From Ruegeria arenilitoris (GTDB lineage Bacteria > Pseudomonadota > Alphaproteobacteria > Rhodobacterales > Rhodobacteraceae), in assembly GCF_013031355.1 (NCBI RefSeq), contig NZ_WPZO01000007.1:1-64000 (forward strand): a stretch of DNA of 64,000 nucleotides, given 5' to 3'. Positions 7,757-16,475 of this stretch are shown one piece after another. How positions within the stretch are numbered: the first letter of the stretch is position 1; the number at the start of each line of letters is the position of its first letter. The notes beneath the pieces were generated by a model. That model had not been told where the DNA came from. It saw only the letters and a program-made list of their open reading frames with translations, and ran no database searches. A program made the position numbers and the translations under genes.

Positions 7757-10543
7757 ATGAGCCTTTACACAGACTACCTCAGCGAAATCGAAACCCGTAA
7801 GGAACAGGGGCTGCACCCCAAGCCCATCGATGATGGCGCCCTTGTCAAAGAGATCGTCGATCAGATCAAGGATGCCGGCAACGAGCACCGGGCGGAGTCG
7901 CTGAACTTTTTCATCTATAACACGCTGCCGGGCACAACCAGCGCCGCAGGTGAAAAGGCCAAGTTCCTGAAAGAGATCATTCTGGGCGAAGCCGTGGTCG
8001 AGGAAATCTCGGTTCCTTTTGCGTTCGAACTGCTGTCGCATATGAAAGGCGGCCCTTCGGTTGAGGTTCTGCTTGACCTGGCCCTGGGTGAGGACGCCGC
8101 GATTGCCGGGCAAGCTGCAGAAGTGCTGAAATCGCAGGTCTTCCTGTATGACGCCGACACCGACCGGTTGAAGGCCGCGTTCGAGGCCGGCAACGCAGTG
8201 GCGAAGGATATTCTGGAAAGCTACGCCAAGGCCGAGTTCTTCACCAAGTTGCCGGATGTCGACGAAGAGATCGAAGTTGTCACTTATGTCGCGGCCGAGG
8301 GCGATATCTCGACCGACCTTCTGTCGCCGGGCAATCAGGCTCACTCGCGCGCTGACCGGGAACTGCACGGCAAGTGCTTTATCTCGGAGAAGGCGCAACA
8401 GGAAATCGAAGCCCTGAAAATTCAGCACCCCAACAAGCGCGTGATGCTGATCGCCGAAAAAGGCACCATGGGTGTGGGCTCGTCTCGGATGTCGGGCGTG
8501 AACAACGTGGCGCTGTGGACCGGCAAGCAGGCCAGCCCCTATGTACCCTTTGTCAACTTCGCTCCGATCGTAGCGGGCACCAATGGTATCTCGCCGATCT
8601 TCCTGACCACTGTTGGTGTGACCGGCGGTATCGGCATCGACCTGAAGAACTGGGTCAAGAAAGTCGACGAAGACGGCAACGCGATCCTGAACAATGACGG
8701 CAACCCGATCCTGGAAGAGGCCTATTCGGTTGCAACCGGCACGGTTCTGAAGATCAACTCCAAAGACCACAAGCTGCTGAGCGAAGATGGTGAGGAACTG
8801 GTGGATGTGTCCGCGTCCTTCACCCCGCAAAAGGTGGAATTCATGAAGGCGGGCGGGTCCTACGCCATTGTCTTCGGTAAGAAACTGCAGACATTTGCGG
8901 CCGAAACGCTGGGCGTCGAGGCACCGCTGGTCTTTGCTCCGTCGAAAGAGATCAGCCACGAAGGTCAGGGCCTGACTGCGGTTGAGAAGATCTTCAACAA
9001 GAACGCCGTGGGCACCACGCCGGGCAAGACCTTGCACGCCGGGTCGGACGTGCGTGTGAAGGTCAACATCGTTGGCTCGCAGGACACCACCGGTCTGATG
9101 ACCATGCAGGAGCTTGAGGCGATGGCCGCGACCGTCGTAGCGTCCAGCGTGGACGGTGCCTATCAGTCGGGTTGTCACACCGCATCGGTTTGGGACGCCA
9201 AGGCGCAGGCTAACACGCCGCGCCTGATGAAGTTCATGAACGATTTCGGTCTGGTCACCGGTCGTGACCCGAAAGGTGTCTATCACGCGATGACCGACGT
9301 GATCCACAAGGTGCTGAACGACATCACCGTGGATGACTGGTCGGTCATCATCGGCGGCGACAGCCACACCCGCATGTCCAAAGGCGTGGCCTTCGGGGCC
9401 GACTCGGGCACCGTGGCGCTGGCGCTGGCCACCGGTGAAGCCTCGATGCCAATCCCGGAATCGGTCAAGGTGACCTTCAAGGGCAACATGGCCGAGCACA
9501 TGGACTTCCGTGACGTGGTGCACGCGACCCAGGCGCAGATGCTGGACCAGCATGGCGACAACGTTTTCCAGGGCCGCGTGATCGAAGTGCATATCGGCAC
9601 GCTGCTGGCGGACCAGGCCTTTACCTTCACCGACTGGACCGCCGAGATGAAGGCCAAAGCCTCGGTCTGTATCTCGAATGACGACACCCTGATCGGTTCG
9701 CTGGAACTGGCCAAGTCGCGTATCCAGATCATGATCGACAAGGGCATGGAGCATGAAAACGGCATGCTGCAAAAGCTGATCAACATCGCGGACGCCCGCA
9801 TTGCCGAGATCAAGTCGGGTGAACAACCCGCGCTGCGTCCCGATGACAACGCGAAATACTTCGCCGAAGTTGTTGTCGATCTGGATCAGATCGTCGAGCC
9901 GATGATCGCCGACCCGGATGTCAACAACGCCGATGTCTCCAAGCGCTATACCCACGACACGATCCGTCCGATTTCGTTCTACAAAGCGGAAAAGACAGTG
10001 GATCTGGGCTTTGTCGGCTCGTGCATGGTGCACAAGGGCGACATCAAGATCGTCGCGCAGATGCTGAAAAATCTGGAAAAGGAAACCGGCAAGGTCGAGT
10101 TTAAGGCCCCCCTGGTGGTCGCGGCACCGACCTACAACATCATCGACGAGTTGAAGGAAGAGGGCGACTGGGAAGTGCTCGAGAAATACTCGGGCTTCGA
10201 GTTCGACGACCTGTTCCCGAAAACGCAGGCGCGTACCGAGTATGAGAACATCCTTTATCTCGAGCGCCCCGGCTGTAACCTCTGCATGGGCAACCAGGAG
10301 AAAGCCGCCAAGGGTGACACGGTTCTGGCCACCTCGACCCGCCTGTTCCAGGGCCGCGTTGTGGCGGATGCGCCGGACAAGAAAGGTGAAAGCCTGCTGG
10401 CCTCGACCCCGGTTGTCGTGCTGTCGGCGATCCTGGGCCGGACGCCTAAGATCGAAGAGTACAAGGCGGCGGTTGAAGGCATCGACCTGACCAAGTTCGC
10501 CCCGCCGGTTGTGCCGGAAAGCACCAAGTCGGCGCACTTCTAA
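7757..10543 (+). CDS. acnB: Aconitate hydratase B
   Basis: A 928-aa AcnB-type aconitase, which converts citrate to isocitrate through cis-aconitate in the TCA cycle and often also 2-methylisocitrate. The N-terminal HEAT-like domain specific to AcnB comes first (about 1-160), followed by the swivel and catalytic domains. The [4Fe-4S] ligands are visible as C756 and the CNLC pair C840/C843. The motif GGDSHTRMSKGVAFGADSG is typical. It is somewhat longer than the E. coli enzyme. An in-frame ATG-less extension exists upstream, but the ATG at 7757 gives the family N-terminus. It is monocistronic: a 151-bp leader precedes it and a strong terminator follows. Confidence 0.96.
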   Translation: MSLYTDYLSEIETRKEQGLHPKPIDDGALVKEIVDQIKDAGNEHRAESLNFFIYNTLPGTTSAAGEKAKFLKEIILGEAVVEEISVPFAFELLSHMKGGPSVEVLLDLALGEDAAIAGQAAEVLKSQVFLYDADTDRLKAAFEAGNAVAKDILESYAKAEFFTKLPDVDEEIEVVTYVAAEGDISTDLLSPGNQAHSRADRELHGKCFISEKAQQEIEALKIQHPNKRVMLIAEKGTMGVGSSRMSGVNNVALWTGKQASPYVPFVNFAPIVAGTNGISPIFLTTVGVTGGIGIDLKNWVKKVDEDGNAILNNDGNPILEEAYSVATGTVLKINSKDHKLLSEDGEELVDVSASFTPQKVEFMKAGGSYAIVFGKKLQTFAAETLGVEAPLVFAPSKEISHEGQGLTAVEKIFNKNAVGTTPGKTLHAGSDVRVKVNIVGSQDTTGLMTMQELEAMAATVVASSVDGAYQSGCHTASVWDAKAQANTPRLMKFMNDFGLVTGRDPKGVYHAMTDVIHKVLNDITVDDWSVIIGGDSHTRMSKGVAFGADSGTVALALATGEASMPIPESVKVTFKGNMAEHMDFRDVVHATQAQMLDQHGDNVFQGRVIEVHIGTLLADQAFTFTDWTAEMKAKASVCISNDDTLIGSLELAKSRIQIMIDKGMEHENGMLQKLINIADARIAEIKSGEQPALRPDDNAKYFAEVVVDLDQIVEPMIADPDVNNADVSKRYTHDTIRPISFYKAEKTVDLGFVGSCMVHKGDIKIVAQMLKNLEKETGKVEFKAPLVVAAPTYNIIDELKEEGDWEVLEKYSGFEFDDLFPKTQARTEYENILYLERPGCNLCMGNQEKAAKGDTVLATSTRLFQGRVVADAPDKKGESLLASTPVVVLSAILGRTPKIEEYKAAVEGIDLTKFAPPVVPESTKSAHF

Positions 10544-10550
10544 AATTTTT

Positions 10551-10585
10551 CAGGCCGGTTCAGATAGAACCGGCCTGATTTTTTT
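10551..10585 (+). terminator. Intrinsic terminator after acnB
   Basis: An 11-bp perfect stem (10551-10561 with 10567-10577, CAGGCCGGTTC/GAACCGGCCTG), 5-nt loop and a run of seven T. An A/T-rich run on the left allows it to stop the minus-strand gene as well. Confidence 0.92.
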
Positions 10586-10608
10586 CCGACGCGGCGTTCG
10601 ACCGCCTG

Positions 10609-11835
10609 TCAGGAAAACACCAGCGCCTTAACTGGCAGCAGGATGGCCTGCGCCCTCAGAACAATGGCGTTGGCGATCCCCATCCCATCCACGATCCGTG
10701 CCACAAAGGCTGAGAAACCGGTGATCTCTCCGGCCTCGATTTCCTGCGCGCGGCTGGTATAGGCGACGCCGACGCAGGCGCTGCCGGGCGGGATGTGATC
10801 AAGGTGGTCCGGGAAAACGGGTGCAAGGAAAGCTGTCACGCTACCGGGGCGGGCGCGGTCCTGCGGGTCCAGCAGCGCGTCGCCGGGACGGAATTGACCG
10901 GCGGCTATGGCGTCCTGCACCTCATCGACGACCATTGGAATGATCGTCAGCGGTTTGGCCGCGCAGGTGATCTCGACCAGCATGCCCGGCTTAAGAACAC
11001 TTATTGATATCTGACCAAACGCGGCCACGAAACGTCCTTGCCCGGTGACGTTCGGCACCAGAATGCCTGCAGGCCGTAAGATCGGATTCACGATATCGCC
11101 CGGTTTCAGAAGGAATTGCGTTACTGTCCCATCGACCTCGGCAAAGACGGTGGATTTGGCGATTTCGGCCTCGGCTTCGGCCAAAACGGCGCGGGCGCTG
11201 TCGCGTTGGGCTGGCAGCAAGGTGTTCTGGCGCAGTTTGATCCCGTCGACTGCGGCAAGCGCAGCAGCGCGCTGGCCGTCGGCGCGCGAGACAGCGGTTT
11301 GAAGCCGTTCCAGCTCTTGCTCGCTAACAGTTGCGTCATTGCGTTCTGCCAGCGACTGGCGGCGTTCAAGATCATCGGTGGCCTGACGGAAATCGGCCTC
11401 GGCCGCGTCAAGCTGCGCCTGTGCGGCGGCAATATCCGCGACGATCACGCCAAGGGCTGCGTCAACCTCTTCGATCCGGCGGCGGGCGGTTTCTGCCGCT
11501 GCCTCCTGACGGGTGGTGTCCAACCGAAAGATGGCCTGGCCGGCAGTGACGGCTTCGTTGTTGGTGACATAGACCTCGGCCACGCGGCCCCCGCGATCCG
11601 ACAGGATGGTTACGGTGCGAAAGACTGCGGACACGTTGCGGGTGGAGGGGTGGAAGTAGAAAATGACGGTAATCAGGGTCACGGCGAGAATGGCACAGGC
11701 AGTCAGGCCCCAGCGCAGTTCGTACCAGATATTGAACAGGGTGATTTCATGGCCCCAGCGTTTGCCCTGTTTGTACCGACGATAGAGGTAATCGGGGACA
11801 ATCGTGATCAGGGCCGAGAAGATCAGTTCAAGCAT
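10609..11835 (-). CDS. HlyD-family membrane fusion protein
   Basis: A 408-aa protein with an N-terminal cytoplasmic stretch, one membrane helix (LTACAILAVTLITVIFYF, about 42-60), a lipoyl-like half (GGRVAEVYVTNNEAVTAGQAIFRLD), a long coiled coil (about 105-225), and the second half-motif (VFAEVDGTVTQFLLKPGDIV), the periplasmic adaptor plan. Adaptors bridge inner-membrane pumps to outer-membrane channels, but no pump gene is adjacent. The start chosen (ATG at 11835) overlaps the upstream gene by 8 nt; an earlier in-frame start would lie deep inside that gene. The pair resembles E. coli YiaV/YiaW. Confidence 0.82.
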   Translation of the reverse strand: MLELIFSALITIVPDYLYRRYKQGKRWGHEITLFNIWYELRWGLTACAILAVTLITVIFYFHPSTRNVSAVFRTVTILSDRGGRVAEVYVTNNEAVTAGQAIFRLDTTRQEAAAETARRRIEEVDAALGVIVADIAAAQAQLDAAEADFRQATDDLERRQSLAERNDATVSEQELERLQTAVSRADGQRAAALAAVDGIKLRQNTLLPAQRDSARAVLAEAEAEIAKSTVFAEVDGTVTQFLLKPGDIVNPILRPAGILVPNVTGQGRFVAAFGQISISVLKPGMLVEITCAAKPLTIIPMVVDEVQDAIAAGQFRPGDALLDPQDRARPGSVTAFLAPVFPDHLDHIPPGSACVGVAYTSRAQEIEAGEITGFSAFVARIVDGMGIANAIVLRAQAILLPVKALVFS

Positions 11836-12166
11836 CGGTTTGCTCCGACGGCCGGGCCTCACCCTGCAAAGGGAAGATTTCGTGGAGCGGCACAGCGGCA
11901 ACCAGAATGGCCGCGATCCAGAACGCGTTGTTCAGGGTGAAGAGCGAGATCAGCCCTAAAACACCCACCAGCTGCATCTGCACCTTGTGCGCCCCGGCAG
12001 CCATCCGGTCTGGAATGGCCTGTATCGTAAAATAAAGTGCTCCGAACCCCAGCAAAACAAGAACAAGCAGGATGCCGACCACGATCAAAAAGCCGTCCGT
12101 CTCGCCCGGCGGCGTGACCCAGAAGGGCAGCCGTGCCAGCGCCTCATCAGAAAGAGAGCTGTCCAT
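11828..12166 (-). CDS. Small two-helix inner membrane protein (YiaW-like position)
   Basis: A 112-aa protein with two or three membrane helices (about 24-50, 66-80 and 82-95) and a GLISLFTLNNAFW segment reminiscent of the DUF3302/YiaW family, which is also encoded next to a HlyD-type protein in E. coli. Its stop codon lies inside the start of the fusion-protein gene, so the two are coupled. The function is not established. The family assignment is by general similarity and context only. Confidence 0.6.
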   Translation of the reverse strand: MDSSLSDEALARLPFWVTPPGETDGFLIVVGILLVLVLLGFGALYFTIQAIPDRMAAGAHKVQMQLVGVLGLISLFTLNNAFWIAAILVAAVPLHEIFPLQGEARPSEQTDA

Positions 12167-12343
12167 GCAAACCCCCGTAATTCAAATGATCTATGGAAAG
12201 GATACGCGCTTACATTCAAGAAAATCAATGTTGGTGCCTGACGGGCGCCTGTGATCAAGGGCAACGGGCCACAGGATGCGCGATGGATCACGCGTGCTTT
12301 TTGTCTATGGTGACGGCAGAACGCCGAGAGAACGGATGAACGC

Positions 12344-13252
12344 ATGAAGTCGAAAATGAGCCTCAAGCAATTGCAGGCCCTCGAAGCTGTTGTCCGGCAG
12401 GGCAGTTTCACGCTGGCGGCGAAGGAACTGGGCGTTTCACAGCCGACGGTGTCCAACCTGGTCTATTCGTTGGAGCAACAATACCAGTGCCGGTTGCTGG
12501 ACCGGTCCGGCGCGGCGATCACCTCGACCCCGCTGCTGAACAAGATCCGGGGCGACATCAAGGCGCTGATCGCGCTACGTGACAGTATCGATACCGTTTT
12601 GACCTCTGAACGGGATCTGCATTCTGGCAGTTTGCATATCGGGTATACGACCTTTCAGATCGCGATTCCGCTGATTTCCGAGTTCGTGCGGGCGTTTCCG
12701 GCGGTCGATGTGACTGCGCGCGCTTTGGCCACGCATGACATGCTGCCGCTGCTGTATTCCGGCGAATTCGATGTTGGCCTGTTCACGGCCAAGGAACTGC
12801 CGCCCGATCTGGCCGGGGTCAAGATATCCGAAACGCGGATCGGGTTAATCGTGCCAGAAGATCACCCGCTGGCTGATGCCGAAACAGCGACATGGAAGGA
12901 TGTCGAGCCGCTAAAGCTGATTCAGCGCGAGCCGACATCCTCGACACGGCGGATATTTGATTCTGCGGCGCGGCTGAGAGGGGCGAAACTGACGACGATT
13001 CTGGGCCTCGGGTCGTGGGGATCCATTCGGACGCTGGTGGATTCGGGGGTTGGTGTGGGTGTCGCATTCGCGCAGGAATGCGAGGGCGAATCCGGTATCC
13101 GGTTTGTGCCCATTGAGGACAAGAACCTGATCGCATGTCACTTTCTGGCCTGTTTGCCCGCCATGCGCCAGACCGCCGCCGTATCCAGCTTTTTCCGGAT
13201 CACCGAGGAAATGCATGAATGTGAAGCTTTTGTGTCGCCGAAGGCCTCATAG
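12344..13252 (+). CDS. LysR-type regulator next to the peptide-type ABC importer
   Basis: A 302-aa LysR family protein. The N-terminal winged helix-turn-helix is clear (LKQLQALEAVVRQGSFTLAAKELGVSQPTVSNLVYSLE), followed by the effector-binding domain from about residue 95 (GSLHIGYTTFQIAIPLISEF). It reads in the same direction as the ABC operon 85 bp downstream and is the obvious candidate regulator. The ligand is unknown. The ATG at 12344 and a second Met at residue 5 are both possible starts. Confidence 0.88.
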   Translation: MKSKMSLKQLQALEAVVRQGSFTLAAKELGVSQPTVSNLVYSLEQQYQCRLLDRSGAAITSTPLLNKIRGDIKALIALRDSIDTVLTSERDLHSGSLHIGYTTFQIAIPLISEFVRAFPAVDVTARALATHDMLPLLYSGEFDVGLFTAKELPPDLAGVKISETRIGLIVPEDHPLADAETATWKDVEPLKLIQREPTSSTRRIFDSAARLRGAKLTTILGLGSWGSIRTLVDSGVGVGVAFAQECEGESGIRFVPIEDKNLIACHFLACLPAMRQTAAVSSFFRITEEMHECEAFVSPKAS

Positions 13253-13337
13253 CATTTTTCTATATCACCCCAACTATCATAAATTTGTTAACTTCCAAGC
13301 CTAGCACACCCGACGTCACAAATATGTTGGGATGGTT

Positions 13338-15392
13338 ATGAAACTTCGTACCTCATTGCTCTCGTTCACCGCTTTGGCTGCTTTGGGCACGCCGGTGTTG
13401 GCCAATTGCCCCGCTGCCACCGTTGCGGACCCCATGGGCCTGAGCCCCGTTCACCCGCAGCAGCTGGAACTGGCTGAGCTGCAGGATGCAGCCTCTTGCG
13501 AGCTGAGCTTTGCGGAAAACCCCGCAATCGCCGAGCTGAACGGCCGCATTCTGGGCAACGCCGACCTGGCCCCGGTGGCCGAGCGTCTGCCGGTCGAACC
13601 GCTGGTGGTCATGCCTTATGCCATGGTTGGCCAATATGGCGGTGTCATCACCGGCCTGTCCAAAGGTACGGAATCGGGCACATCCGACCTGCTGTCGGTG
13701 CGTCACGTCAACTTCGTACGCTATGCCGACGACCTGCAAACCGTTGTTCCGAACATTGCAAAAGCATGGTCTTGGAACGACGACTACACCGAACTGACTA
13801 TTGTTCTGCGCGAAGGTCACAAGTGGTCGGATGGCGAGCCCTTCACCGCCGCCGACGTCGAATTCTGGATGAACGACGTCATCTACAACACAGATGTTTA
13901 CGATCAAGCCCCCAACCGCTGGCTGTTCGCCGGTGAAAAGGCTCAGGTCGAGGCGGTTGACGATACCACCGTCAAGTTCACCTTCCCGGTGCCGACCCCG
14001 GGCATTCTGAACCGCTTTGCCGTGGATTACGGCCAGCCGTTCCAACCCAAGCACTTCCTGGGCCAGTTCATGCCCAAGTACAACGAAAACGCCGATGCGC
14101 TGGCACAGGAATACGGTTTTGAAAACGCCGCTGCCGCTGTTGACTTCTACTATGGTGGTTCGGATTGGAAAGACGTTCCCAGCCCGCTGCTGAAGGACGC
14201 CGATAAAGCCGCCAAGATCGGCCGCGCCGTGGTTCCGACGCTGGAAAGCTACATCGTGGTCGAGGAAAATGCCGAAGGCCGCAAGCTGGTGGCGAACCCC
14301 TATTTCCACCAGGTCGACACCGCCGGTAACCAGTTGCCTTACATCAACGAAATCGTTGAGACTTATGTCGGCGACAAAGAAGTTCAGAACCTCAAGATCA
14401 TGAACGGTGATGTGGTCTGGAAACAGCAGGCCGTATTCCTGGAAGACTTTCCGCTGCTGAAGGAAAACGAAGGCAAGGGTGGCTACACCATCAACTTCGC
14501 CCCGACCTTTGGCGAGAACGTTTTCTACTCGTTCAACCGCACCCACCAAGACCCGGTACTGCGCGAAATCTTCAACGACATCCGCTTTAATCGCGCCATG
14601 TCGAAGGCGATGAACCGCGACGAAATTAACGAGATCGTCTATCTGGGTCAGGGTACTCCGATGCAGGGTGTGCCTGCGGAACCCAAAACCGTGTCCTTCG
14701 TCTCGGACGAGGTTCTGAACCGCGACATCGCCTATGACCCCGAAGGCGCCAAGGCGTTGCTGGCCGAAATGGGCCTGACGGACCCTGATGGCGACGGCAC
14801 CTTGGAACGTCCCGATGGCAAGCCGCTGGTGATCCGTCTGGTGTACTCGTCGCAGGGTGTGCCTGTGAAGATGCAGGAGCTGGTGCGTGATTACTGGAGT
14901 GCCGTGGGTGTTCGCGTCGATCTGAAAGAGGTCACCTCGGACGAATACCGCGCATCGGGCAACAACAACGATCTGGAAGTGACCACCTGGAAATACGACG
15001 GCAATGCCGGTCCGACCATCAGCCAGGATGTCACCGTGTTCATCCCGCCGTTTGGCGATGTCTTCAACCCCGGCACCGGGTTCGACTGGGCCGCGTGGAA
15101 AACCACCGGTGGCGCCGAAGGCATCGAGCCGCCGGAAGACATCAAAAAGCTCTGGGATCTGAGCGAGAAATTCATCCAGGTGGAAATGGGCACCGATGCA
15201 AGCAACAAATTGGGCGCAGAGATCGTTCAAATCCACACCGACAACATGCTGAAAATCGGGACCGTCGGCGACATTGTCTCACCTTTCCTGCATCGCAACG
15301 ACCTGCAGAATGTGAAGCCGATCAAGTCGAAGACCTATGACTTCTACTGGACCTATCCGTACCGCCCCTCGCAGTGGTGGTTGGAGCAGTAA
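13338..15392 (+). CDS. ABC transporter substrate-binding protein, family 5 (peptide/nickel type)
   Basis: A 684-aa periplasmic protein with signal peptide MKLRTSLLSFTALAALGTPVLA, then an N-terminal extension of about 75 residues containing two Cys before the usual family-5 core begins (PYAMVGQYGGVITGL). Core motifs include NIAKAWSWNDDYTELTIVLREGHKWSDGEPFTAADVEFW. It is clearly longer than the dipeptide-binding proteins of about 530 aa. The ligand could be a peptide, opine or other amide; the sequence does not decide. The ATG at 13338 gives the cleaner signal peptide; another lies two codons upstream. The permease and ATPase genes follow after a hairpin. Confidence 0.88.
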   Translation: MKLRTSLLSFTALAALGTPVLANCPAATVADPMGLSPVHPQQLELAELQDAASCELSFAENPAIAELNGRILGNADLAPVAERLPVEPLVVMPYAMVGQYGGVITGLSKGTESGTSDLLSVRHVNFVRYADDLQTVVPNIAKAWSWNDDYTELTIVLREGHKWSDGEPFTAADVEFWMNDVIYNTDVYDQAPNRWLFAGEKAQVEAVDDTTVKFTFPVPTPGILNRFAVDYGQPFQPKHFLGQFMPKYNENADALAQEYGFENAAAAVDFYYGGSDWKDVPSPLLKDADKAAKIGRAVVPTLESYIVVEENAEGRKLVANPYFHQVDTAGNQLPYINEIVETYVGDKEVQNLKIMNGDVVWKQQAVFLEDFPLLKENEGKGGYTINFAPTFGENVFYSFNRTHQDPVLREIFNDIRFNRAMSKAMNRDEINEIVYLGQGTPMQGVPAEPKTVSFVSDEVLNRDIAYDPEGAKALLAEMGLTDPDGDGTLERPDGKPLVIRLVYSSQGVPVKMQELVRDYWSAVGVRVDLKEVTSDEYRASGNNNDLEVTTWKYDGNAGPTISQDVTVFIPPFGDVFNPGTGFDWAAWKTTGGAEGIEPPEDIKKLWDLSEKFIQVEMGTDASNKLGAEIVQIHTDNMLKIGTVGDIVSPFLHRNDLQNVKPIKSKTYDFYWTYPYRPSQWWLEQ

Positions 15393-15417
15393 CTCAGACA
15401 ACAGTCTGAACAAATCA

Positions 15418-15444
15418 CCGGAGCGCAGTCCACCTGCGCTCCGG
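15418..15444 (+). promoter_or_regulatory. Intercistronic hairpin between binding protein and permeases
   Basis: A perfect 11-bp stem CCGGAGCGCAG/CTGCGCTCCGG with a 5-nt loop and no T-run. Such structures between the binding-protein gene and permease genes usually stabilise the 5' message and lower expression of the membrane components. That role is inferred here. Confidence 0.7.
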
Positions 15445-15479
15445 TATCGGCCTTGGACGGCCTGATGGGGGACACCATT

Positions 15480-16472
15480 TTGCTGAGATTCACTCTGGAA
15501 CGCTTTGTCGGGATGGTCATCACCATGGCGCTGGTGTCGGTGATGGTCTTTCTGATCATGGAGCTGCCGCCCGGCGACTATGCCGACCGGTATGCCTTTC
15601 GCAAATATTCCGGGACCGGGGTGAATGTTACTGAGGCGGATATCGAAGCCATACGGCGCGATCTGGGTTTGGATAAGCCCATGGTGTTGCGCTATTTCGA
15701 CTGGATCGGTGGCATCGTCCTGCACTGGGATTTCGGGCAGGCCTTTGCGTTTGAGACATCCGTGACCAAAGTGATCGGCGACAAGGTCTGGCTAACCGCC
15801 GGTATCCTGTTCGCCACCCTCCTGCTGACCTACATCGTATCGATCCCCATCGGCATTTTTGCTGCGGTACGGCGTGGGTCAGCAGTCGATTATGGCCTTA
15901 CGGTGTTTTCATACCTCGGGCTGGCGTTGCCGAACTTCCTGCTGGCGCTGGTGATGCTGTATTTCGCCAACCGCTGGTTCGGGGCCGATATCGGTGGGTT
16001 GTTTTCGGCCCAATACCGAGACGCGCCATGGTCGGCGGCCAAGGTCTGGGACATGATGAAACACCTGTGGCTGCCTGCGGTGGTGCTGGCCTGGTCGGCG
16101 GTGGCCTATCAGATTCAGACCGTGCGGGCGACCATGTCGGATGAGCTGAACAAGCTTTCGGTCACCGCGGCTCGAGCGCGCGGTGTTCCGGAAACCAAGC
16201 TGCTGATCAAGTATCCCGCGCGTCTGGCGATCAACCCGGTTGTCTCGACCATCGGCTTTGACGTGAACCGCATATTCTCGGAACTGCCGATCGTGGCTGT
16301 GGTGCTGGGCCTGACCGAACTGGGTGAGCTGCTGCTGAAGGCTTACCTGGATCTCGACATGAACGTGGCGGGCGCGATCTTGCTGATGCTGACCTTTGCC
16401 ATCGTGTTCATGAACTTTTTCTCGGACCTTTTGCTGGCGTGGCTGGACCCGCGCATCAAACTGGGGGCCTGA
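15480..16472 (+). CDS. ABC transporter permease 1 (DppB/OppB type)
   Basis: A 330-aa inner-membrane permease with six helices and the binding-protein-dependent transport signature in the second half (VTAARARGVPETKLLIKYPARLAINP). The TTG at 15480 is chosen because GGGGGA lies seven bases upstream and the protein then begins at the family N-terminus (LLRFTLERFVGM). Upstream in-frame TTG (15453) and ATG (15465) lack such a site. It pairs with the next gene, 3 bp downstream. Confidence 0.87.
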   Translation: MLRFTLERFVGMVITMALVSVMVFLIMELPPGDYADRYAFRKYSGTGVNVTEADIEAIRRDLGLDKPMVLRYFDWIGGIVLHWDFGQAFAFETSVTKVIGDKVWLTAGILFATLLLTYIVSIPIGIFAAVRRGSAVDYGLTVFSYLGLALPNFLLALVMLYFANRWFGADIGGLFSAQYRDAPWSAAKVWDMMKHLWLPAVVLAWSAVAYQIQTVRATMSDELNKLSVTAARARGVPETKLLIKYPARLAINPVVSTIGFDVNRIFSELPIVAVVLGLTELGELLLKAYLDLDMNVAGAILLMLTFAIVFMNFFSDLLLAWLDPRIKLGA

Positions 16473-16475
16473 ACC

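Noticed and set aside
7751..10537. Long open frame (about 928 codons) antisense to acnB
   Set aside because: It mirrors the high-GC codon pattern of acnB, has no ribosome site and no family features; acnB itself is unambiguous.
13353..15236. Long antisense open frame opposite the ABC binding-protein gene
   Set aside because: A shadow of strong codon bias; its product is His/Val/Arg-rich without domains.
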